NCBI GenBank assembly: GCA_028571685.1
Contig: CM053166.1
Location: forward strand, 64,628,111-64,692,110
DNA from: Heterohyrax brucei
Lineage: Eukaryota; Chordata; Mammalia; Hyracoidea; Procaviidae
DNA: 64,000 nucleotides
Reading direction: 5' to 3'
Under the pieces are notes generated by a model. It made no database searches. It was not told the DNA's origin and was given only the letters and a program-made list of their open reading frames with translations. Of this stretch, positions 56,440 through 64,000 are shown one piece after another. The position numbers were made by a program, and so were the translations under genes. Every line of letters begins with the position of its first letter. Within the stretch, counting starts at the first letter, position 1.

Positions 56440-56586
56440 GGAAACTGTGGTGACTTAGTTGTTAGTGCTGCTAACCAAAGGTTGGCAGGTCAAATCCACG
56501 AGGCACTTGTTAGAAACTCTGCAGGGTATTCTACTCTGTCCTATAGAGTCACTATGAATCAGAATCTACTCAACAGTATTGAATTA
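56440..56586 (+). mobile_element. AfroSINE, sense
   Basis: 'gtggtgacttagttgttagtgctgctaacc', 'ggttggcaggtcaaatcc', 'ctactctgtcctatagagtcactatgaatcagaatctactcaacag' (quoted in parts). Confidence 0.86.
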
Positions 56587-56848
56587 GATTATGTATAGAT
56601 TAATAAGACTTGCAAATAAGGATAGTTTTACTTATTTCTTACCAATTTGGATGCCTTTCATTTCTTTTTCTTACTGTATTTTCCAGCTAGAACTCCAGCA
56701 CAATGACAAAGGAGGCAGTTGTTCCTGTAGACAGTTAACCACACAGCCTATCTCCTCCTCTTCCTTGACTCTTCTTCCTTCTCTGTTGCTCCAGATGAGT
56801 AGAACCCAGTTGTTGTGCTTCATGTGGTATCTTGCAAACTTCTTTTAA

Positions 56849-58215
56849 AAATAAGTTTTATTGTGGTTTAAGTACAAGTTTACAGTCTCTATCAATTGCT
56901 ATATAAAACCTTGAACTTTCACCAGAATTCTACTCTAATGGCTGTCCTCTCCCTGACCCTGCTCTGTGACAGCACACTCCCCCTTTCACCTGGAACAACA
57001 CATGACCCTTTGACCATGATCTGTCCTCCCTTACCCTATCATCTCACCTCCAGCAATGAGCTTCTTGGACAGCCCCATGTAGAAATTTAAGTCCAAAAGT
57101 TTGTCTGTAGCGAATCTCACTCCATGTTTTGTATAGTCCAGTTCAAGCTTTGTCTGGAGAGCTGGCTTTGGTGCTAGATGCAGTTTGAGGTTAGAGAGTC
57201 CAGGGGCCACATTCCCAGGGGACCCTGCAGAATGATGGACCTTCAAGTGTGGTCATTTGGTAGAGTTCTACTTCTGCCCTCCAATTCTTCTCCCACTATG
57301 TCAGAGGCTTCATACTGTGTGTATCCTATCCAGGTAGTCATTGGTGGTATCTTGGCACCATCTAGTTCTGGTCCCGTGCTGAAGCAGACTCTGTCTCATA
57401 CAGCCCTTTCCATGTGGTGGGCTAGTATTTTCCTCCTATTCTTGATGTCCTTTGCTCACCTCTGGCTCAGGTAGATTGGGACCAGCTGATGCTACTTTGA
57501 TGGCAGCTTGTTATCTTTTAACACCCCAGACACAGCTCACCAAAGCCACATGCAAGCTTTTAAAATGCTAGATACTATGCAGTGTACTAGATGCTAGAAC
57601 AGAGGCACTGAACACCTTATTAGGCCAATCAACTGAGTTGTCCAATGAAATCAGGACCCAAACCTCCAAACCAAGGAATCAAAGCACGTGAGGTTTTTGG
57701 TTGTACATAAGCAGCCTCAGAAGCTACATTCTTTTTTTGTCATTATCATATATATATATTTATCACACAGCTGTTGCCATTTCAACTTTTTTTTACAGGT
57801 GTACAACTTACACTTGATTTTGTTCATTTGGCCTATGTAAAAAGTATTTATAATGATCAGCTGTGCAATCCTACCCTGAATAAATGCAAATTTTCCACAA
57901 CCATAAACCCAAAGCAATAACCATCCCTTTCACCCTTTCTCTCACCCCTGGTAACCACTAAGCAACCTTGGTCTCTATACATTTACTTGTTCTTGTCTTT
58001 TTGTGTAAGTGAGGTCATACAGTATTTGCTCATTTGTGATTAATTTATTTCACTCAGGACAATGTCTTCACGCTCCATCCATATGTAGCATGCATCAAGA
58101 CTTCATTTCTCCTAGTGGCTAAGTAGTATTCCATTGTATGTATGTACCAAGTTTATCCATTCATCTTTTGAAGGGCATTTAAGTTGTTTCCACCTTCAGG
58201 GTACTGTGAATAGTG
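56849..58215 (-). mobile_element. L1 3'UTR and ORF2 end, antisense
   Basis: Starts at the complement of the A-rich end ('aaaaataagttttattgtggttt'), continues through about 850 bp of 3'UTR ('ccaggggccacattcccagggg', 'gcaccatctagttctggtccc') and then the old-style ORF2 3' end ('gaggtcatacagtatttgctc', 'ccattgtatgtatgtacc'). No poly-T run survives. Frames 56896-57090 and 57178-57474 are UTR noise. Confidence 0.75.
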
Positions 58216-58256
58216 CTAGTAGCTGAGCTCTTAACCACTGTTCTACCAGGTCTCCT
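58216..58256 (-). mobile_element. AfroSINE head fragment, antisense
   Basis: 'ctagtagctgagctcttaaccactgttctaccaggtctcc': the first about 40 bp of the SINE only. Confidence 0.65.
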
Positions 58257-58322
58257 ATATCTCAGGATAGTGACTTTCTCCTCACCTAGTCCAGTAAGTG
58301 GAGGTAAGAGGCATGGAAGGTA

Positions 58323-58485
58323 CAAAAACCCAAACCCATTGCCATCAAGTCAGCTCCTGACTTATAGTGACCCTACAGGAGAGAGTAGAACTGCCTCTAG
58401 AGTTTCCAAAGAGCATCTGGTGGGTTCCAACTGCCAATGTTTTGGTTGGCTCCTGTAGCTCTTCACCACTATACCACCAAGGTAG
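58323..58485 (-). mobile_element. AfroSINE, antisense, full length
   Basis: 'aaacccattgccatcaagtcagctcctgacttatagtgaccctacagg' to 'ctcttcaccactataccaccaagg'. Confidence 0.87.
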
Positions 58486-58988
58486 AACACACCAATTATC
58501 TGAGGGACATTTTTAGCTCACAAGATTGTCAGGATTGTGACTGCTACCCCTCTGCCACTCCTCTCCACTACCTATTGTCTATACTCCTGAAAGTGGGTGG
58601 GGATGGGTCTTGTCAGGCAATTCTCATTTACTGAACCTCCTTTGTCATGCCCCACCCACTCCCTCACCCACTTTTGACAATTACTGGCCTTAAATTTCAT
58701 GCTTTTTTCACCCCTGGGCCTTGTTCCTTCTGGCCTATCTCTGCCTCATCATTTCAAAAGTGATAAAAATCTTCTAAAATCAGCAGCAGATGTAGATCAT
58801 ACCATCCAGCATGTGACATGTGCTACCCTGTGTCTAAGTGAAGTGGTTTTTCAAAGAGGCCACTCTGGTAGACAAAAAGAGGCAAGAGCTAAAACCATGT
58901 TCCAAATATACTTTCTTTACTTTTTTTTTAGTATTACCTAGATTCTGCATACACACACCCATTTTAAATGTATAATTTATATAAAGTA
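58486..58988. other. Unassigned spacer
   Basis: No gene or repeat family recognised. Confidence 0.4.
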
Positions 58989-59146
58989 ACAAAAACCGAT
59001 TGCCATTGAATCAAGTCCAACTCACGGTGATCTTATAGGACAGAGTAGAACTGCTCCATAGGATTTCTGAGGAGCGGCTGGTGGATTTGTACTGCTGTCC
59101 TTTAGAACAGCTGAGCTCTTAAGCCCTGCTCCACAAAGGCTCTTAT
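58989..59146 (-). mobile_element. AfroSINE, antisense, full length
   Basis: 'aaaaaccgattgccattgaatcaagtccaactcacggtgatcttataggacagagtagaactgctcc' (quoted in part) to 'ctcttaagccctgctccacaaaggctc'. Confidence 0.85.
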
Positions 59147-59230
59147 ATAAAGTAAAAGGCTCTCTTTTCAGTGTATATTTCTGCAATTTTAATAAATTCA
59201 TGAAATTACTGCTGTAATTGAAATATTGAA

Positions 59231-60361
59231 GGGGCAGAGTCAAGACAGCAGACTAAACACACGTCTCCCTAAATCCCTCTGGAAACCAAGGCCTGAATTG
59301 ATAATTAAATGGAGCCTTCTGGACACCTAGTGAGCCCAAGGACACGGCATAGGGCTATCTATTTGGTCTACATACCACTGAGCATGAAACTTCTTCTCTT
59401 TCACTGACCCCTTCCCTTGTTGAGTCCTGGCTTCCATGGACTGATGGTAAATAGCCATTTTAACTTTTTTTTCCCCTGTCTTAGCTGACAGGAGGGGCTA
59501 AGATGACTGGCAGCAAGACTGACACACTGCTGATGTGATCAGTGAGCAGAGTCGCCACATTTTGAGAGCCTGGCCTTGAAATCTGTGCAACTCCGCACCT
59601 CTGACCTCTCTCTCTTGGAATCTCCGAATCTCCACCATCGAATAGCCTTTTCCGAGGTGGCCAGGAGAGCTTATGAGGGACGCCAGCTTGATTCACTGAG
59701 AGGTGGCTTTTCCTATATGGAGGCCTCAGCTGCACCTAATTTCCAGGTTGGGATGCAGTGCCTGCGCGGAGAGAGCTTTACCAGCAATAAAACAGTCTTT
59801 GAAATAGAGGTCCTTACTTTGCTAGCTGGGAAGAGGGACTTGCACACCTGAAAGCCTGACTAATTTTGGAAGCTTTCAGATACCTTTTACCTTTCCATAG
59901 AGAAATAACTGCAGTACAACCAGACGGCTTCTCTTCCAGCCTCTACAGTCTCACATTATAGAGTCAGCTGACGGCTCCCCAGTGACTCTATAAGTGGGGC
60001 TGTGTCTTGGAGGTGGAGCCTGCTATCCAAGAGATTCCACTGAGCTAAGTCACTGGAGTACATGGAAGTGTCTGGTGATCAACTTCCTCTCCAGACAGAT
60101 CCCATTAAAGCAACACCAGAGATACAAAACAACCATCAGATGCCCAAAAAGCAACAAACTTTGGACTGGAACATTAGGAAGAATTCACCTATGGCTTTAG
60201 AAGGCCCACAAAAGAAAGATCCAAAGAACTTTCCAGATGAAAAAGCCTTTCTGAAACTATTGGAGGGCAAGTATGAAAGGATTATATAGAGAGCCCTCCT
60301 AGACCTTATACAAAATGCAGCAGAGCAAAATGAAAAATTAAGCAAACTATTTGATCTGATG
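59231..60361 (+). mobile_element. L1 head insertion: 5'UTR plus start of ORF1, 3' end missing
   Basis: Begins GGGGCAGAGTCAAGACAGCA, the L1 5' terminus, and runs through about 900 bp of 5'UTR into ORF1. It stops after roughly 74 ORF1 codons without ORF2, 3'UTR or poly-A. A perfect 11-bp repeat GAAATATTGAA lies at 59220-59230 and 60362-60372. The insertion point TT/GAAA resembles the L1 endonuclease site TT/AAAA. The L1 sequence leaves alignment with the 14956-16457 head at 'ctgatgga', sharing GAA with the duplication. Confidence 0.85.
60140..60361 (+). pseudogene. L1 ORF1, first about 74 codons
   Basis: ATG at 60140-60142, basic N terminus (MPKKQQTLDW..), one in-frame stop at 60287-60289 where the other ORF1 copy has Tyr, then 'RALLDLIQNAAEQNEKLSKLF'-type sequence identical in register to the copy at 14956-15470. 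Lacks the coiled coil and RNA-binding domains. Confidence 0.82.
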
Positions 60362-60372
60362 GAAATATTGAA

Positions 60373-61400
60373 GAGTCCATCATCCTCATAAATGCTTTCA
60401 GATTCATTATAGTGAAACTCTGGAACTAATCCCAACCCCTGGCAACAACTAATCCTTTTATTATTGCTGCATTTTTCAGAGAGCCATATAAATGGAATAA
60501 CAGACCTGGGTTCTTCCCCTTTAACAATATGTATTTGTGACTCCTCCATGGTTTGATATGTACCACTAGTTTTTCTGTTTGTTTGTTTCTGTTTTTTAAT
60601 TGAGAAATAGTGTTCTATCACATTGATGTACCTCATTTGTTTACACATTTAGCCACTGAGGAATAGTTGAGTTGTTTTTAGTTTTGGGCAATTGCAAATA
60701 AAGTCTGGGTTTATCAGGAAACAGATTCTTATGTGAATATAAAATTTTCTTTCTCTAAGGTAAGTAACTAGTAGAGAGATTTCTTGGTTGTATAATGAGT
60801 ATGTTTAACCTCATAAGAAACTGCTAAACCATTTTCCAGAATGGTGGCATCATTTTGCTTTCTCACTACTAAATAATGAGATTTCCAAATGATCCTCATC
60901 ATTACCACAATTTGGGATTTTTGTTGCTCTGTAAAATGTTATGAGTCACAATAGAAATATAGTGAGATACCTTTTTTGGTGAAATACCTCTTCAAACCTC
61001 TAGTTTATTTATTAATTGGGTTGTTTGTTTTCTTATTAAGTTCTAGAATCCATTCATGTGTTGATGGATTTTCATCTTTTGGCTATTGTGAATAATGCTG
61101 CAATGAATATTGATATACAAGTACCTGAGTCCCTGTTTTCAATTCTTTTTAGTATAAACCTAAGAGTGGGATTGCTAGGTCACACAGTAAATCTGTGTAT
61201 AATTTTCTGAGGAACTGCCTGGTTGTTTCCCAGAGTGGCCATTTTACATTCCCATCAGCAATGGATGAGGGATTCAATTTTTCTACATCTTTGACAGTAC
61301 TTGTTATTTTCAACTCTTTTGATGATATCTATCTTAATGGGTGCAAAATAGTGTCTCACTGTGGTTTTTATTAACATTTACTTAATGAATGGCTTCAACA
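60373..61400 (-). mobile_element. Old L1 3' end, antisense
   Basis: 3'UTR-like 'cccctggcaacaactaatcc..' and 'gccatataaatggaataacag', then the ORF2 3' end 'ttcatcttttggctattgtgaataatgctgcaatgaatat' (quoted in part) and 'gagtgggattgctaggtcac'. A hallmark arrangement of old mammalian L1s read antisense. Confidence 0.72.
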
Positions 61401-61755
61401 GTAAAAGGGTGTCTAGGGACCATACTTTCAGGGTTTCATAACTCTTGGCTTTTTTATAAGTTAGAATTTTATTCTACATTTTTTTCCAGCATTGCATCAG
61501 ACTGTCTTTTGTGATCCATGTCAGAGCCCTCTGTGGTGGTAGCCACCATCTAGTTGTAGTCTGGAGGAAGTTGTGGTAGTTGCAGTCCATTAGCCTTTTA
61601 GACTAATCTTTCCCTTGTGTCTTTGGTTTTCTTCATTTTTCCTTGCTCTGGATAGGGTGGGACCAGTAGATGTGTCTTAGATAGGCACTCACAAGCTTCT
61701 AAGACCTTGATGTTACTCACTAAAGTAGAATGTAAAACATTTTCTTTATGAACTA

Positions 61756-61848
61756 TTTTATAAGTTTTCAAATTGGAAATTGTGAGGCTTTCAACTTTGT
61801 TCTTTTTCAAGATTATTTTGGGTTCCTTGAATTTCCACAGTAAACTTG
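61756..61848 (-). repeat. Misplaced ORF2 fragment inside an L1 3'UTR
   Basis: About 90 bp nearly identical to 62902-62996 (about five substitutions and a 3-bp gap). It interrupts the 3'UTR between 'tatgaactattttataag' and 'ctagatatcttcagagacc', which are adjacent in the related copy near 54760. Confidence 0.75.
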
Positions 61849-61934
61849 AGCTAGATATCTTCAGAGACCATGGTCCCCAGCCCTCATCCCAGTAAATCGG
61901 TCCCTCAGGGAATTTAAATGTGTCTATGAAATGT

Positions 61935-61995
61935 ATATGACTTGCTAGGGTCACCATGAGTCAGATCCGACTCGACGGCATTTGGCTTGGCTTGG
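61935..61995 (+). mobile_element. AfroSINE 3'-end fragment
   Basis: 'gctagggtcaccatgagtcagatccgactcgacggcatttggcttggcttgg'. CpG sites are preserved, suggesting a young copy or variant. Confidence 0.75.
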
Positions 61996-63278
61996 TCAAG
62001 TTGTGCTGACTTTTCCAGTTATGATGTGCTGTCTTACATTTCATCAGTTACCGCTTATCTGTTGCCCTGTTAGTGTTTTTCTCCTAACCTCCCTCATAAC
62101 CATCAACAATTGTTACTTTCTGTATGTAAACTTTTTTATGAGTTTTTATACAGTGATGTCATACAGTGTCCTTTTTTGATTGACTTACTTCACTCAGCAT
62201 AATGCCCTCCAAATCCATCCTTTTGTGAGATGTTTTGCAGATTCATAACTGTTCTTTATTGTTGAACAGTACTCCATTAGGGTGGATATATCACAGTTTA
62301 TCCATTCATCTGCTGATGGGCACTTCGGTTGTTTCCATCTTTTTGTTATTGTGAATAAGGCTCCAATGAACGTGAGTGTGCAGATGTTTTTTTCATCTGA
62401 CAGCTCTTATTCCTCTAGGATATATTCCTACGGGTGAGCTATTTTCACGTTCTTGATGGTGTCCTTTGAAGTACAAAATTTTAAATTTTGATATAATTCA
62501 ATTTATCTAATTTTTCTTGTTTGTTTGCACCATTGAGCTTACATCTGAGAAACCAATGCCTAAGAAAAGGTCATGAAGATTTACACCTATGTTTTCTTCC
62601 AAGAATTTTGTGATCTTTGTTCTTACATTTAGATCTTTGATCCATTTTGAGTTGATTTTTGCACATGGTTTGAGATATAGTTCCAAGTTAATTCTTTTGC
62701 ATATGAATATTCAATTAATCCAGGATCATTTATTGAAAAGAATAATTTTTCTCCATAGAACTGTCTTCGTACCCTTCTCAAAAGTCAACTGATCATAAAT
62801 ACATGGATTTATTTATGGACTCTCAATTCTATTCCATTGATATGTTTACATCTATCCTTATGCCAGTAACACACTTCTTGGTTACTAGAGCTTTGCAACA
62901 AGTTTTCAAATTGGAAATTGTGAGTCTTTCAACTTTGTTCTTCTTTTTCAAGATTATTTTGGGTCCCTTGAATTTCCACAGTAAATTTAGAATCAGCTTG
63001 TTTATTTCTGAAACAAAAACCACACAGGTGGAATTATGACAGGGATTTCATGGAATCTATAAATCTGTAGAATAATATGGAGAATATTGGAAATTTAACA
63101 TTGTTAAATTTTGTAATCTAAGAATTGACTATCTTTCCACTTGTCTTCTTTAAGTTCTTTCAGTGGTGCTCTGTGGTTTTTAGTACACAGGTATTGTTCT
63201 TCTTTTGTTTAATTTATTCCTGACTATTTCAGTGTCTTTGATGCTATTGTGAATTAAATTGGGCTTTTGTTCGGTTGG

Positions 63279-64000
63279 TTGGTTTATTATGACTGAGTAA
63301 AAATGTACATTCCCATATAAATTTACATGCCCACCTATATGCAACTTCCACTGCTCTCCCTGCCCGGTGACAGAACAATATTCTCCCTGCTCCACATGTG
63401 TCTCATCCTCTCACCAGTCTCTGTTCCCCTCTTCTCCACCCACTCTCCTTCCTCCAGCCACAGGTCAGCAGGATGATATCCTATAGATGCATAGAACCAT
63501 AAAGTGCATCCAATATGGCCACTCTGCATCACCAAGTCCAATCCATTCATATCCAAAGAGTGGACCTTCGTTATGATTTATAGGCAAGGGCAGCATCAGG
63601 GCCAGGGGCCATGCTCCCAGGGGAACCTCAAAGCCACTGGACCATCATCTGTGGACTTTTACTAGAGATCTCAGGATGCACCCCTTTTTATTCTTGTGTT
63701 GCCAGTGAGAATCAACTTAGTAAGCTCCATCGTGGCTATCACTGCTGGTGGCCAGGCACCATCTGATTCTTTTGGTCCCAAGTCTATGTAGGCACCCACT
63801 CATGTGGCTCTCTCTATCTTCTGGGTTGTCTTTACCCCATGTCATTTTGGTCCTCAGTGATCATCCGTTCCTGCTGAGTTGGAACCATTTGCTGAGTCCT
63901 CAGATGGCAGCTTGGCAGCTTTTAAGACCCGAGATGCCACTCACCGATGAGGGGTGCGGAGAGCCCTCTTAGGAAAATGCTAGTTGTACCAATTGGCCTT
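63279..64000 (-). mobile_element. L1 3'UTR, antisense, continuing past the window
   Basis: Reverse complement of the 3'UTR at 12480-13168: 'atgactgagtaaaaatgtacattccc', 'gggcagcatcagggccaggggccatgctccc', 'cttttaagacccgagatgcc'. Frames 63335-63556 and 63748-63972 are mirror images of UTR sequence and not genes. Confidence 0.88.

Larger units (their letters stand above)
54661..56703 (-). mobile_element. L1 3' part, antisense, carrying three SINEs
   Basis: 3'UTR at 54661-54960 (shared with 61690-61760 and 61850-61930: 'gtagaacattttctttatgaacta', 'ccccaagaccatgatccc') and ORF2 C-terminal half at 54975-56703. Minus-strand frames 55421-55660 and 55824-56093 carry L1 ORF2 phrases also found at 11170-11310 and 10650-10870. 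AfroSINEs lie at 54857-54952, 56063-56210 and 56440-56586. Confidence 0.83.
61401..63175 (-). mobile_element. L1 3' part, antisense, rearranged
   Basis: 3'UTR at 61490-61930 (same family as 54661), an AfroSINE tail at 61935-61995, ORF2 end at 62000-62460 and ORF2 at 62460-63175 (minus-strand 62829-63023 carries the L1 'NLLWKFKGPKIILKKKNKVE' phrase). A second, shorter copy of that ORF2 phrase lies out of place inside the 3'UTR at 61756-61848. Confidence 0.77.

Noticed and set aside
1..64000. CRISPR arrays, bacterial operons, phage genes
   Set aside because: No regularly spaced repeats, no dense coding, and abundant mammalian retroelements exclude a prokaryotic source.

Overview
The window is repeat-dense nuclear DNA from a placental mammal, most likely an afrotherian (elephant, hyrax, sirenian or relative). 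The lineage call rests on three things seen together: many copies of a short SINE whose 3' half reads like 'tatagggtcactatgagt..gaatc.actcgacggca' (AfroSINE), an RTE/BovB-type LINE with matching 3' fragments, and L1 elements with long lineage-type 3'UTRs. The species cannot be fixed from the sequence. I see no host protein-coding exon, rRNA gene or functional tRNA gene. Nearly every long reading frame belongs to a decayed retroelement.

Layout. 1-8.7 kb: two decayed L1 3' halves, the second (3702-7038) inserted into an antisense MaLR-type LTR (3346-7151), itself inserted into an old L1 3'UTR. 8.7-13.2 kb: the best-preserved L1 of the window (most of ORF2, full 3'UTR, poly-A). 13.2-20.2 kb: antisense old L1 interrupted by an L1 head (14956-16457) and a MaLR-type LTR (16855-17365). 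20.2-35.6 kb: RTE LINE fragments including a 3.2 kb ORF2 copy (25437-28630), tRNA-Gly-like SINEs, AfroSINEs and LTRs. 35.6-46.8 kb: a dense pile of solo LTRs, several nested with 5-bp target duplications, plus one MER5A-like DNA transposon relic. 46.8-48.1 kb: little recognisable.

48150-54489 is the standout: a provirus-like element with two 542-bp LTRs differing at only four positions, a 5-bp target duplication (CTAAA), a perfect 18-nt tRNA-Glu primer-binding site and a duplicated polypurine tract. Its interior is a mosaic of broken pieces. The outer frame is gammaretrovirus-like: gag start, an env-type signal peptide and a TM/cytoplasmic tail. In the middle is a decayed betaretrovirus-like block: RT and integrase remnants, SU/TM with a cleavage site, its own polypurine tract and the start of another LTR. 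Young LTRs around a coding-dead chimera suggest a non-autonomous element moved recently by proteins supplied in trans.

54.5-64 kb: antisense L1 3' ends with AfroSINE insertions, a second L1 head (59231-60361) and an antisense L1 3'UTR running off the window edge. Both L1 heads keep the 5' end, lose the 3' end and poly-A, and are flanked by perfect 15-bp and 11-bp direct repeats, the reverse of normal L1 truncation. Family names come from recalled consensus patterns; no database search was run. Boundaries without a stated target duplication are approximate.
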